64,000 nucleotides of DNA from Planktosalinus lacus (GTDB taxonomy: Bacteria > Bacteroidota > Bacteroidia > Flavobacteriales > Flavobacteriaceae): assembly GCF_014640155.1 (NCBI RefSeq), contig NZ_BMGK01000001.1, positions 1-64,000 of the forward strand, written 5' to 3'. The notes below the pieces were generated by a model, which was not told where the DNA came from, searched no databases, and saw nothing but the letters and a program-made list of their open reading frames with translations. Within the stretch, counting starts at the first letter, position 1; every line of letters begins with the position of its first letter. A program made the translations under genes and the position numbers. Below are positions 26,903 through 36,296 of this stretch, piece after piece.

Positions 26903-27394
26903 TTAGTTATCATCGGGTTTTGAAGACGGATAGGCCACCTCATCCTTTTCGCTAATGTTCTCAATTTTGTGGTAAAAGGTTTTAGTGCCTTTTTGATATT
27001 GTATCACTGCTTCATTGGCTTTTAGCTCAAAAGGGATTTCCGAAACCAATGACGGTCTGGAGTTATCCATTTCCTTAACAGGATTGCTGTCTAAAACGAC
27101 ATCTTCTTTTGGCTTGTCAACAAAGGTCGCCCGGTATTCATTGGGGTTTTGCGGGTTTTGCTTCAGAATTTCTTCTTTTCCGCGGAAGTATATTTTTTTA
27201 ATAAGAACTTCTTCTGAAATTTCAGAGAATATGAGCGTAAAATGAATTCCTTTACCGGCTTCGGACGTGCCCCCAAACCATTTCTGAAAGCTTGCCGCTT
27301 CAATTTCAAAGGGAGGGTTTTCCTGAAGTACTACTTTATTACTGTTGCATGAAAAAATAAAAACTGAGATGATGATGATTGTGAATGGGCGCAT
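26903..27394 (-). CDS. Uncharacterised lipoprotein
   Basis: 163 residues. Lipoprotein signal MRPFTIIIISVFIFSC (Cys16). The remainder has the conserved-looking segments ASFQKWFGGTSEAGKGIHFT, KIYFRGKEEIL and PSLVSEIPFELKANEAVIQY, which suggest a beta-sandwich. I recognise no named family with certainty. It lies between the atp operon terminator and the flippase operon. The terminator upstream and the 58-bp gap downstream suggest that it may be the first gene of the flippase operon or stand alone. Confidence 0.7.
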   Translation of the reverse strand: MRPFTIIIISVFIFSCNSNKVVLQENPPFEIEAASFQKWFGGTSEAGKGIHFTLIFSEISEEVLIKKIYFRGKEEILKQNPQNPNEYRATFVDKPKEDVVLDSNPVKEMDNSRPSLVSEIPFELKANEAVIQYQKGTKTFYHKIENISEKDEVAYPSSKPDDN

Positions 27395-27475
27395 AGGTTT
27401 CTTTTTAAGTCAGCATAACTCAAATGATATGCCATAAAGGTATTGAAAAATCACCATTAGTTCTTGGAAATAAGA

Positions 27476-27508
27476 AACCCTCTCAGGGTTTAAAAACCTG
27501 AGAGGGTT
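27476..27508 (-). terminator. Terminator of the atp operon
   Basis: Perfect 12-bp stem AACCCTCTCAGG / CCTGAGAGGGTT (27476-27487 and 27497-27508) around a 9-nt loop. Reading leftward it is followed by TTCTTATTT, a weak T-tract. It lies between atpG and the lipoprotein gene. Confidence 0.65.
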
Positions 27509-27520
27509 GAATATGCTTTT

Positions 27521-27594
27521 AAATTTGGCTCCACCTAATTGTTCAGCGCTTCGCCGTTGTGAAAATTTAGCTTCGCCTAATTGTTCAGCGCTTC
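27521..27594 (-). repeat. Duplicated atpG 3' end (two 32-bp direct copies, 42-bp period)
   Basis: Copy at 27563-27594 contains the last codons and stop of atpG. A second copy at 27521-27552 lies outside the gene and matches at 29 of 32 positions. The spacing between copies is 42 bases. The outer copy looks like a tandem duplication remnant of the gene end. Confidence 0.8.
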
Positions 27595-28446
27595 CGCTCC
27601 ACCAACAATTTCAAGAATTTCATTGGTAATTGCAGCTTGTCGCGCTTTGTTGTAGGACAATTTAAGTGCGTCCCTAAGCTCGGTTGCGTTGTCTGTTGCT
27701 TTATGCATCGCGGTCATACGTGCACCGTGCTCGCTGGCTACAGAATCCCTGATGCCGGTAAACAATTGTGTTTTTAAGCTTTTTGGGATCAATTGTTCAA
27801 CAATTTCTTCTTTTGATGGCTCAAAAATATAATCCTGATTTTTCATTGAAGGCACTTCTTCTGTCGATTCCATAGGAACAATAGGAAGGAATTGCTCTTT
27901 GGCAACAATTTGTGTCGCTGCGTTTTTAAACTGGTTGTACACCAAAATAATTTTGTCATACTTTCCAGTAGTGAACAGCTCCATTAGTTTTTCTGCAATC
28001 GTAGAAACGTTTTCAAAGTTCAGGTCATCAAAAATATCGTTGTTATTTTCAGCGATGGTATGGGTTTTCTTTAAAATGTCATTCCCTTTTTTACCCAAGG
28101 TGAAAAAATCTACTTTTTTACCTTGAAAACCGGCAGCAATTGTTTTTGCTTCCTTAACAATATTTGAGTTAAACGCACCGGCAAGTCCTCTGTTTGAAGT
28201 AATGGCAACGACCAAAACACTTTTTACTTCGCGTTGATCTGCATATTTACTTGCGCTGTCACCTTCCATTGTGGCACTAAGGCTTTGTAATAATTGCGTT
28301 AGTTTATCAGCATAAGGACGCATGGCGGTAATGGCGTCTTGCGCTTTCTTCAGTTTTGCAGCAGATACCATTTTCATGGCACTGGTAATCTGCATCGTTG
28401 AAGATACTGATGTAATCCTGTTGCGTATTTCTTTTAAGTTTGCCAT
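27577..28446 (-). CDS. atpG: ATP synthase F1 subunit gamma
   Basis: 289 residues. The N-terminal coiled-coil segment LKEIRNRITSVSSTMQITSAMKMVSAAKLKKA (LKEIRNRITSV, MQITSAMKMVSAAK) and the C-terminal RMTAMHKATDNATEL are hallmark gamma-subunit sequences. It is the rotor shaft that couples proton flow in Fo to catalysis in F1. It is the last gene of atpBEFHAG. The 70-bp gap to atpA holds a strong 14-bp hairpin, and the 3' end of the gene is partly duplicated downstream. Confidence 0.97.
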   Translation of the reverse strand: MANLKEIRNRITSVSSTMQITSAMKMVSAAKLKKAQDAITAMRPYADKLTQLLQSLSATMEGDSASKYADQREVKSVLVVAITSNRGLAGAFNSNIVKEAKTIAAGFQGKKVDFFTLGKKGNDILKKTHTIAENNNDIFDDLNFENVSTIAEKLMELFTTGKYDKIILVYNQFKNAATQIVAKEQFLPIVPMESTEEVPSMKNQDYIFEPSKEEIVEQLIPKSLKTQLFTGIRDSVASEHGARMTAMHKATDNATELRDALKLSYNKARQAAITNEILEIVGGAEALNN

Positions 28447-28473
28447 TTTAATAGAGTATCAAGTATTGAGGAG

Positions 28474-28506
28474 TGAGTATTGAGAAACAGCATTTCTCAA
28501 TACTCA
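28474..28506 (-). repeat. Strong intercistronic hairpin between atpA and atpG
   Basis: Arms at 28474-28487 and 28493-28506 (TGAGTATTGAGAAA and its exact reverse complement) give a perfect 14-bp stem with a 5-nt loop. There is no T-tract in the leftward direction, so it is not a classical terminator. Short direct repeats of GAGTAT/AGTATTGAG flank it (28453-28485). Confidence 0.75.
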
Positions 28507-28516
28507 TGTCTCAAAT

Positions 28517-30094
28517 CTAATTGTATTTCGCTGAAAGCTCTTTTGCAACATTTGCAAGTGTATCCATCACCTCATCGGTTAATTTACCTGCTTTGATATC
28601 ATCAAGTATGTTTCTGTGTTTTGAGTTCAGGAATTCAAGGTATTGGATTTCAAATTCTTTTACTTTATCAACCGGCACATTTCTCAGAAGGTTTTTAGAA
28701 CCTGCATAAATGATAGCTACCTGATCTTCTACTGTAAAAGGACTTCCCTCTGCTTGCTTTAAGATCTCAACGTTGCGCTTTCCTTTTTCGATAACGTTCA
28801 TCGTCGCAGCATCCAGGTCAGAACCAAACTTTGCAAAAGCTTCCAATTCACGATATTGTGCCTGGTCAAGTTTTAATGTTCCTGCTACTTTCTTCATCGA
28901 TTTAATCTGAGCGTTACCACCCACACGCGATACTGAAATACCCACGTTAATAGCCGGACGAACACCCGCGTTAAATAAATCTGATTCCAGGAAGATCTGA
29001 CCATCTGTAATCGAAATTACGTTGGTAGGGATATATGCAGAAACGTCACCTGCTTGTGTTTCAATAATAGGCAATGCCGTTAAAGAACCACCACCTTTTA
29101 CTTTGTCTTTTAAAACTTCCGGAAGGTCGTTCATGTTTGCAGCAATACTATCATCATTGATGATTTTAGCCGAACGCTCTAACAATCTTGAGTGTAAGTA
29201 GAAAACGTCACCGGGATATGCTTCACGTCCCGGAGGTCTTCTTAAAAGAAGGGATACCTCACGGTATGCAACTGCTTGTTTTGATAAATCATCATAGATG
29301 ATCAATGCGGGACGACCTGTATCTCTGAAATATTCACCAATTGCAGCACCGGCAAAAGGAGCATACACCTGCATCGGGGCAGGGTCACTCGCATTTGCAG
29401 CAACAATAGTGGTGTATGCCATAGCGCCTTTGTCTTCAAGAACTTTGGCGATGTTAGCAACGGTTGATGCTTTTTGACCAATGGCTACATAGATACAATA
29501 AACCGGTTCGCCGGCATCATAAAATTCTTTCTGGTTGATAATGGTATCGATACAAACGGTTGTTTTACCGGTTTGACGGTCACCAATTACCAATTCACGC
29601 TGTCCTCTTCCCACAGGAATCATCGCGTCAATCGCTTTGATACCGGTTTGAAGCGGCTCTGTTACAGGCTCTCTGTAAATTACACCGGGAGCTTTGCGCT
29701 CAAGAGGCAATTCATATGTTTCACCAACAATAGGACCTTTTCCGTCAATTGGAATACCAAGTGTATCCACAACACGTCCAGTGATTCCTTCTCCCACCTT
29801 GATAGAAGCGATGCGTTGTGTACGTTTTACGATAGAACCTTCTTTAATTTGTTTTGAAGGTCCTAAAAGTACCACCCCAACGTTGTCTTCCTCAAGGTTA
29901 AGTACAATTCCTTCCAAACCGCCACCAAACTCTACAAGTTCGCCGTATTGTACATTTGAAAGTCCATACACGCGGGCAATACCATCACCCACGGTTAAAA
30001 CAGTTCCTACTTCATCAAGGGAAGCTGATGCTTCAAATCCTGAAAGTTGTTTCTTTAAAATTGCTGATACTTCAGCCGGTTTTACTTCTGCCAT
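28517..30094 (-). CDS. atpA: ATP synthase F1 subunit alpha
   Basis: 525 residues. Walker A is GDRQTGKTT (about 170-178). The alpha-subunit signature [14 protein letters not shown] is intact. Alpha subunits carry the non-catalytic nucleotide sites of the F1 hexamer. The catalytic beta subunit (atpD) and epsilon (atpC) are absent from the window; in Bacteroidota they are normally encoded in a separate atpDC pair. It lies 46 bases after atpH. Confidence 0.98.
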   Translation of the reverse strand: MAEVKPAEVSAILKKQLSGFEASASLDEVGTVLTVGDGIARVYGLSNVQYGELVEFGGGLEGIVLNLEEDNVGVVLLGPSKQIKEGSIVKRTQRIASIKVGEGITGRVVDTLGIPIDGKGPIVGETYELPLERKAPGVIYREPVTEPLQTGIKAIDAMIPVGRGQRELVIGDRQTGKTTVCIDTIINQKEFYDAGEPVYCIYVAIGQKASTVANIAKVLEDKGAMAYTTIVAANASDPAPMQVYAPFAGAAIGEYFRDTGRPALIIYDDLSKQAVAYREVSLLLRRPPGREAYPGDVFYLHSRLLERSAKIINDDSIAANMNDLPEVLKDKVKGGGSLTALPIIETQAGDVSAYIPTNVISITDGQIFLESDLFNAGVRPAINVGISVSRVGGNAQIKSMKKVAGTLKLDQAQYRELEAFAKFGSDLDAATMNVIEKGKRNVEILKQAEGSPFTVEDQVAIIYAGSKNLLRNVPVDKVKEFEIQYLEFLNSKHRNILDDIKAGKLTDEVMDTLANVAKELSAKYN

Positions 30095-30140
30095 TGTATT
30101 AAAATATAAAGTTAAAGTCGTCTAAGACGGCTTTTTATAA

Positions 30141-30677
30141 TTATATGCTTGATTTAAATTCTTTTCTTAATTCTTCAAAATTGTTTGCAATACTCGCATC
30201 ATATTGTGTGTCGCCTACACGCAAAACAAATCCTCCAATAATTGCCGGGTCTACTTTATTGATTAAAGTAACTTCAGTTGCCCCGGTAAGCTCCTTTACT
30301 TTGTTTAAAACTTTTTGCTCTAAAGCATCATCAAGGTCAATTGCAGTGGTCACTATAGCTTCAACCGCATTGATACTTGTGTTGTAAAGGGAAATATAAT
30401 TTTCGGCAACCTTTTCCAAAATACCTCCGCGCTTGTTGTCAATCAATATATCCATCAAACTCAAAACGGTTTCAGAATAATTGCTGAACACTTCTTTTAA
30501 AACAGCACGTTTGTCTTCTTGTTTTATTAAAGGGCTTTTCAACATCAATTCCAATTCTTTGCTGCCTTGAAGGGTGTTTAAAACGTCTTTCATTTCAGTA
30601 AAGGTCTCTTTAGAGGTTCCGTTCTGTGATGAAAGGTCTAAAACTGCTTTTGCATATCTTATGGCTGCTCTGCTCAT
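30141..30677 (-). CDS. atpH: ATP synthase F1 subunit delta (OSCP)
   Basis: 178 residues. RAAIRYAKAVLDLS at the N-terminus and the C-terminal VDPAIIGGFVLRVGDTQYDASI match the delta/OSCP family. It ties the F1 head to the peripheral stalk. It sits 7 bases downstream of atpF, within the operon. Confidence 0.95.
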   Translation of the reverse strand: MSRAAIRYAKAVLDLSSQNGTSKETFTEMKDVLNTLQGSKELELMLKSPLIKQEDKRAVLKEVFSNYSETVLSLMDILIDNKRGGILEKVAENYISLYNTSINAVEAIVTTAIDLDDALEQKVLNKVKELTGATEVTLINKVDPAIIGGFVLRVGDTQYDASIANNFEELRKEFKSSI

Positions 30678-30684
30678 GAATTGC

Positions 30685-31179
30685 TTAGTTTAAGGTTGCT
30701 TTTCCTAACATATCCTCAACAAGTTTTTCTTGCTGGCCCTTGTTAGACAATTCTTGTTTTACAACTTTTTCTGCGATTTCCAGAGAAAGTGATGCTACCT
30801 GACCTTTCAGTTCGGCGATTGCAGCTTTTTTCTCACTCTGGATTGCTTCCTGAGCCTGTGCAATCATTTTGTCTGCAGTAAGTTTAGCATCCTCTTTTGC
30901 GTCTGCGATCATTTTATTTTTCATGTCGCGCGCTTCTTTCAACATAGCTTCACGTTCAGCACGGGCTTCTTGTAGAATTCTTTCATTGTCTGCCTGAAGG
31001 TTTTCCATTTCGCGACGGGCAGCTTCTGCAGCAGCAAGAGCGTCTTTAATAGATTCTTCACGAGAGCTAACAGCACCTAGAATAGGTTTCCAGGCAAATT
31101 TCTTTAAAATAAAAAGGAGTATAAGGAAAGTGATTGCCGTCCAAAATACAAGTCCAAATCCGGGAGTTACTAAATCCAT
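30685..31179 (-). CDS. atpF: ATP synthase Fo subunit b
   Basis: 164 residues. One N-terminal transmembrane helix (about 6-26, FGLVFWTAITFLILLFILKK) is followed by a long charged helix (AAAEAARREMENLQADNERI, ARAEREAMLKEARDMKNK). This is the classic b-subunit layout of the peripheral stalk. Only one b gene is present here, so the stalk is probably a homodimer. Confidence 0.96.
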   Translation of the reverse strand: MDLVTPGFGLVFWTAITFLILLFILKKFAWKPILGAVSSREESIKDALAAAEAARREMENLQADNERILQEARAEREAMLKEARDMKNKMIADAKEDAKLTADKMIAQAQEAIQSEKKAAIAELKGQVASLSLEIAEKVVKQELSNKGQQEKLVEDMLGKATLN

Positions 31180-31255
31180 TTCTAATTTTTTTTAATCATT
31201 TAAATTTTTTAAAAACACAGAAGCAACCAACCGTTACTTCTGTGCTTTTTGATTT

Positions 31256-31480
<225 letters not shown>

Positions 31481-31484
31481 TTAA

Positions 31485-32597
31485 TTAATGATGTTCATGT
31501 TCTTCTGTTGCCATTCCAAAATAAAGGGCTGACAAGATGGTAAATATATAAGCCTGAATTGCGGTTACCACAATTTCAATTAATATTATAAAGAGTGAAA
31601 ATGCCACTGAAACAGGAGCAATTGCTACTGTCTGGAAAATAAAAACAAGTGACATCAATGCCAATATTATAATGTGTCCTGCCGTAATGTTTGCAAAAAG
31701 ACGTATCATAAGCGAGATAGGTTTGGTAAACATCCCTACTATCTCAATGGGCATTAAGAAAATTTTCATTGGTACCGGAACACCAGGCATCCAGAAAATG
31801 TGTTTCCAGTAGCTTTTGTTTCCGCTAAATGTTGTGATGATAAAAGTGAATACTGCCAGAGTCATTGTAAAAGCAATGTTTCCGGAAAGGTTTGCACCGT
31901 TAACGATGGGAATCAATCCAAAAATATTATTTAACCATATGAAAAAGAAAATAGTCAACAAGTAAGGCATAAACCTTTTGTATTTCTTTTCCCCAATCAT
32001 AGGAATGGCAATGTCATCTCTTATAAACAACACCAAAGGCTCTACAAAACTGGCGATACCTTTTGGTATGAAATTTTCAGATTTTTTGTATTTTCTGGCG
32101 GCTCCTATAAAGATGAGAAACAATACCAAAACTGAAACCCACATCATAAAGACGTTTTTGGTAACAGAAATATCGAGGGGTTTTGCCGCGTTTACAGGAT
32201 AGCCGTCTTCTCCTAACTGAAGTGTTTCAGCGCCTGCATCCAGTTGATATACTTTTTCGTGGTAGTTGACAAATTTGCCACCGTTTTTTTCAACGACAAC
32301 CTTTCCGTCGTAATCGTGGTGAAATTCTGAGGACAAAAACGTTGTCAAACCATTGTCTGTCCAAAGGATTACAGGTAGCGGGATAGAGTATTTATTTTCT
32401 CCAATATCAATGATGTGAAAGCCATAAGCATCCTTGACGTGATGCATGATCATTTCTTTGGGGTCAAACTTTTTATCTTCAGTCTTTTCCTCTAGGAGAG
32501 TTTCCTCTATCATAGAATCTTCATCTTGTGCGACGGAAGCAAAAGACATAACTAAAAAAATACCTAAAAACAGAGTTCTAACTGCGCTTAATTTCAT
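31485..32597 (-). CDS. atpB: ATP synthase Fo subunit a
   Basis: 370 residues from the ATG at 32595-32597. The frame opens with a TTG at 32606, but the ATG gives a clean signal-like N-terminus (MKLSAVRTLFLGIFLVMSFA, then SVAQDED). About 120 residues of extra periplasmic domain precede the a-subunit core. Such an N-terminal extension is common in Bacteroidota. The core has the essential arginine in PISLMIRLFANITAGHII. It forms the proton half-channels against the c ring. The C-terminus is His-rich (EEHEHH). Confidence 0.94.
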   Translation of the reverse strand: MKLSAVRTLFLGIFLVMSFASVAQDEDSMIEETLLEEKTEDKKFDPKEMIMHHVKDAYGFHIIDIGENKYSIPLPVILWTDNGLTTFLSSEFHHDYDGKVVVEKNGGKFVNYHEKVYQLDAGAETLQLGEDGYPVNAAKPLDISVTKNVFMMWVSVLVLFLIFIGAARKYKKSENFIPKGIASFVEPLVLFIRDDIAIPMIGEKKYKRFMPYLLTIFFFIWLNNIFGLIPIVNGANLSGNIAFTMTLAVFTFIITTFSGNKSYWKHIFWMPGVPVPMKIFLMPIEIVGMFTKPISLMIRLFANITAGHIIILALMSLVFIFQTVAIAPVSVAFSLFIILIEIVVTAIQAYIFTILSALYFGMATEEHEHH

Positions 32598-32683
32598 TGC
32601 TTTCAATAAGATAATAATGCGTTCCTTAAAATCGGTGCAAATGTAGTAATACTAAATGAATTGTCAAACATTAAAATTAAGGT

Positions 32684-33082
32684 TTATTCTTCTTTTAGTA
32701 AAAGGGTGATATTGACGATTTCAAAAGCCAAATAAAGAAAATAAGGAATGAAAAAATTAAACACTTCCAAGGTTGCATTTTCATTAGGATTTAAAAGTAC
32801 TGGAAGCAAAAAAACTATGCAAAGAATCATTTTAAAAAGGGTAGCCCCCATAAACAATGGAAAAATTTCTTTTTTGCCTGACGAAAACTTAAAGTTCACA
32901 ATAGAGTATACGATTAATACTGTAATAAAATGAAACCCATAAATGGTATATAAGGGTAGTATGAGGTCTACTCCTGAAAAAAAATGAAATAAAATATACC
33001 AATGAACAGCAAATACTAATAAGGTAAAAGTTAACAATAATAAGAGAAAATTGGTTTCTCTTTTTATAAACCTGGCATTCAT
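32684..33082 (-). CDS. DUF6168-like membrane protein of the atp cluster
   Basis: 132 residues with four predicted transmembrane helices (about 12-34, 42-62, 75-97 and 108-128). It occupies the place of AtpI in many atp operons, but its sequence resembles the DUF6168 family of Flavobacteriia; this assignment is from memory. Its start overlaps the atpZ stop by 1 base (TAATG). A role in Fo assembly or Mg2+/Ca2+ handling, as proposed for AtpI, would be speculation. Confidence 0.6.
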   Translation of the reverse strand: MNARFIKRETNFLLLLLTFTLLVFAVHWYILFHFFSGVDLILPLYTIYGFHFITVLIVYSIVNFKFSSGKKEIFPLFMGATLFKMILCIVFLLPVLLNPNENATLEVFNFFIPYFLYLAFEIVNITLLLKEE

Positions 33083-33330
33083 TATTCGTCTTTTTTGGAG
33101 TTGGAAAGAAATTGTCTTATGGCGACAAAAATAGCAATTAAAACAGAAAATAGAGAAATTCCTGCTGTTAGAATAGGTTTACTTGTATTGAAATAATCGT
33201 CTAAAAGTGTTCCAAGATAGGTGCCTCCGGCAATGATTGCAATCATTTGAAATGCAATAGCTGAATAAACCGCATAACTACTATACGCTTTGCTCTGTTT
33301 TTGGTTTTGAGTTTCTTTCTTGTTTTTCAA
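33082..33330 (-). CDS. atpZ: AtpZ/AtpI family protein
   Basis: 82 residues, TTG start. Two transmembrane helices (about 20-40 and 52-72) with GGTYLGTLLDDYF between them match the AtpZ/AtpI domain, which assists ATP synthase assembly. The first 50 bases overlap the end of the bactofilin gene in another frame. The next possible ATG start would remove the first helix, so the overlapping TTG start is preferred. Confidence 0.75.
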   Translation of the reverse strand: MKNKKETQNQKQSKAYSSYAVYSAIAFQMIAIIAGGTYLGTLLDDYFNTSKPILTAGISLFSVLIAIFVAIRQFLSNSKKDE

Positions 33331-33751
33331 AAAGGTGATTTTGCGATTTTAAATCTTCTTCGGTTTTTGTTTCTTTCTCAACCATTTGTTTTACTGAACC
33401 CTTCATAACACATGTTGCGTTAAATGCTGCTCCCGGTTCTATAGCCAGTTTTCCTGCAACAACATCTCCGTCAACACGGGCTGTAGCTCTTAAAGTGAGT
33501 GTTCCTGAGATGGTCATATTTCCAGAAAAGCTTCCTTCTAAATCAGCATTTTCACATTCCAATGTTCCTTTTATGACACCTTTTTCACCCAACACAACTT
33601 TTGAGGGTGTTTTGACATTGCCCTTTACATTGCCATCAATTCGCATTCCAGACTTTGAGATTAAGTCTCCGGTAATGGTAGTGCCTTCTGTTATTCTATT
33701 TTGTTGATTACCTACAATGGCTGGAGCCTTGGGTTTTTTGTCAGTAAACAT
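33281..33751 (-). CDS. Bactofilin (polymer-forming cytoskeletal protein)
   Basis: 156 residues. The central beta-helix (about 18-120) has regular repeats (TITGDLISKSGMRIDGNVKG, GVIKGTLECENADLEG, ISGTLTLRATARVDGDV). The ends are polar and low in complexity. Bactofilins self-assemble into filaments without nucleotides and organise envelope synthesis. It lies 1 base after porW and overlaps atpZ by 50 bases. This chromosomal link between a bactofilin and a T9SS/gliding lipoprotein gene is suggestive but not proof of joint function. Confidence 0.9.
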   Translation of the reverse strand: MFTDKKPKAPAIVGNQQNRITEGTTITGDLISKSGMRIDGNVKGNVKTPSKVVLGEKGVIKGTLECENADLEGSFSGNMTISGTLTLRATARVDGDVVAGKLAIEPGAAFNATCVMKGSVKQMVEKETKTEEDLKSQNHLFEKQERNSKPKTEQSV

Positions 33752-33752
33752 A

Positions 33753-36296
33753 TCAATTGATTTTATCGTTATACAAATCTAAGTTTTTATGCACTTGAAC
33801 AACCGCATAATTGGGTGATGAAATTTCAATGTATGGATTGGAAATTTTAAATTTCTTATTCTCTTTTAACGTTTCGGCAAAACCTTTTGCTCCCTCCTGA
33901 CTATATAGCCCATGGACCACTACAAATTTTTTGGAAGTGTTGTAATAATCTATTGATGTGTCAAGATAATCAAAATTAAGTTCTTTAATTGCCTCATCAA
34001 GTTTTTCACGGAAAGCTATTGCGTCTTCTGAGGTATTTGAGTTAAATTCATAAATTAATTTCCACCTGTCGGTATCATTATTGGCTTTAAAGTCAAAGTT
34101 TTCGAGTTTAGGAATTTGAGCGTTATAAATGTTATTTGCTTTTTTACCTTCTTCTGTGTTTGGATAATTGAGAGAAATAAAATTAATAGCCTTTTTATAT
34201 GCTTCAAGTCCGTCTTGTTTTCCTATAGCTGTGGCTTTCAACATTTCGAATTTTGGAACAATTGCATCACCAATATATTGCGTGATATATTTATCAGACT
34301 GTTCAATAACCTCGGTATACTGTTGCTCTTCAAAAAGACGGTAAAGTTGATTGTATTTAAACTCAGGGCTAGACTCGTCTTCAGCTAGAACTGCTTCGGG
34401 GTTGCTGATAATTTCGGCATACCTTGAATCAGGATGGTTTGTTACGATATCGTTTTTGTACTGTTGCACTTTTGAAGAATTACCGAGTAATTCATAGGCT
34501 TTATAAAGATGATATTTTGAAGGCACAACCAATCTTTCTTCCAGCTGAAATGTCAGCAGGGTTTCTAAACGGTCTATGGCCAGATTATACTCCTTAAATT
34601 TTTCTTTATAGATTAACCCTAATTGATAATATGCCATGTTTCTCTCACCTACTATACTGTCAATAACCTTTTGATCTGAAGGAATTTCTGCCAAGTAACT
34701 CTCTGCGTTGAATGCCTCATTTTCTGAGATTGGTTTGCCCTTAGCAATCAAAGCATCAGACTGGATATCACTTTGTGATGTCCTTTTATTTGATCTTCTC
34801 CAATCGTCTTCCAGCTCTCTATCTCCCCATTGGCGTCTAAATTGTAATTTTCCTGACGCAACGGCAGTTGAATTGTAAAAGTAGAAGTTTCCAGAAGATT
34901 TTTCACCATCTTCGCCTCGTTGGTTACCTTTAAAAAATTCGTTGCTTCTAAACGTTTCTTTCTCTTTCACCATTGCAATAGAGTCTGAAATGGCTTTGTT
35001 TTTAAGGTTGTTTGTATATTCGGTAAAATATGCCAATCGCTCAGATTCATCCATCTTTATTATTGAAATAATACTATCATTTCTCGTGACAATATCTTCA
35101 TATCTGATAACATCTTCCAGGTTATCTCTTTTCTTCTTGATTAAACGATGTTCTCTTGTGTTTTCAACCAATCTTTGAAGGGTACTATCATAATAGCTAC
35201 CGGCAGTTTTATATTCAGAATTGTCAAAATAGATATCACCCAAAGAAGAATAGTTAAGAGCTTGCAGTTTTTGATTTTGCCTAAATTCCTTAATCGATTT
35301 GTTGTAGGCTGTGATTGCTTCATCAGTTTCGCCAATATTTAAATAAAACTCACCTTTTTGGTGGTGAATAACATCAAGGTATGGACGGTTTTCTCGATCC
35401 TCTATTAAATCTTCAAATTGTTCTTTTTGTGCTAATTTATCACCCTTTTCGTAATCAAAATTTTTGATTTTTTGAATTTTAGAATGAATAAAGTAGATTC
35501 TGGGTGATTTTCTGTTTAATTCAATTACTTCATTAAAAGCAATGTTTGCGCTGTCTTTTTGGTTTAAAATATTGTAAAGCTGACCTTTAATAAAAAGTAG
35601 CCTCCCTTTAGTTTCGTTATCTTTTGTGGACTTTGCAGCATTTTTTATATGCACCAGTGCGCTGTCAGGGTGTTCCATATTAATATATGCCTGACCAATC
35701 ATTGCAGAGGCATCTGCAAAATCTTCATCCTCTAGTTCTGCATTTTCAAAAAGCTCTTTAAGGTTTTTTAGCGCAACATCTTCATTCTTGAGTCGGATAT
35801 TGGTTTTTTCTCTCCAAATTTTTGCCTTGTTTACGCTGTTACTGGTTGGGTATCTGTGAAGAACAAAATTGAAAGCTTCAATTGCGGGGATAAATCTGGA
35901 TTCATAATATCGGGCTTTTCCTAAAAGCATATAGGCTTCATCAATTTGAGGATTGTGTTCTTTCCCATTAAAATAAATCGAATGCTTTTGAATGGCGATT
36001 ACAGCTTTTTCTTCGGCGCGCTCAAAGTCTGTATTTCTGTTTTCTCCAGGTAATTGAATTTCTTCAGAAAGTTGAATGCGTTCTACCGGTAAGACTTCAA
36101 AATAGTCATCTTTAACATTTTGAACCAAGGCTTGTTTACCTTGCTCAAGCGCAAGATTACCATTGTAAATTGCATTAAACTCTGCATTAACGGCTCTGAA
36201 GTTTCTGGTCATAAATGTGCTTTTTTTACGGGAGCAAGAAGAAGCCACCAAAAAAAACACTAAAAGTATTGCTGAAAATTTATATATGCCTCTCAA
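33753..36296 (-). CDS. porW: T9SS periplasmic lipoprotein PorW/SprE
   Basis: 847 residues from a TTG at 36294-36296, the only start before an in-frame stop upstream. It gives a lipoprotein signal (FSAILLVFFLVASSC, Cys about 21). Many TPR repeats follow (for example AYMLLGKARYYESRFIPAIE and GEFYLNIGETDEAITAYNKS). The C-terminus has a compact domain with KFVVVHGLYSQEGAKGFAE. The overall plan matches SprE of Flavobacterium johnsoniae and PorW of Porphyromonas, which are needed for type IX secretion. It should act in the periplasm, linking inner- and outer-membrane parts of the machine. It is followed by bactofilin and the atp genes. Confidence 0.85.
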   Translation of the reverse strand: MRGIYKFSAILLVFFLVASSCSRKKSTFMTRNFRAVNAEFNAIYNGNLALEQGKQALVQNVKDDYFEVLPVERIQLSEEIQLPGENRNTDFERAEEKAVIAIQKHSIYFNGKEHNPQIDEAYMLLGKARYYESRFIPAIEAFNFVLHRYPTSNSVNKAKIWREKTNIRLKNEDVALKNLKELFENAELEDEDFADASAMIGQAYINMEHPDSALVHIKNAAKSTKDNETKGRLLFIKGQLYNILNQKDSANIAFNEVIELNRKSPRIYFIHSKIQKIKNFDYEKGDKLAQKEQFEDLIEDRENRPYLDVIHHQKGEFYLNIGETDEAITAYNKSIKEFRQNQKLQALNYSSLGDIYFDNSEYKTAGSYYDSTLQRLVENTREHRLIKKKRDNLEDVIRYEDIVTRNDSIISIIKMDESERLAYFTEYTNNLKNKAISDSIAMVKEKETFRSNEFFKGNQRGEDGEKSSGNFYFYNSTAVASGKLQFRRQWGDRELEDDWRRSNKRTSQSDIQSDALIAKGKPISENEAFNAESYLAEIPSDQKVIDSIVGERNMAYYQLGLIYKEKFKEYNLAIDRLETLLTFQLEERLVVPSKYHLYKAYELLGNSSKVQQYKNDIVTNHPDSRYAEIISNPEAVLAEDESSPEFKYNQLYRLFEEQQYTEVIEQSDKYITQYIGDAIVPKFEMLKATAIGKQDGLEAYKKAINFISLNYPNTEEGKKANNIYNAQIPKLENFDFKANNDTDRWKLIYEFNSNTSEDAIAFREKLDEAIKELNFDYLDTSIDYYNTSKKFVVVHGLYSQEGAKGFAETLKENKKFKISNPYIEISSPNYAVVQVHKNLDLYNDKIN

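Noticed and set aside
29474-30125. 127- and 143-codon plus-strand frames opposite atpA
   Set aside because: atpA is one of the best conserved genes here. The antisense frames have unusual composition and no promoter.
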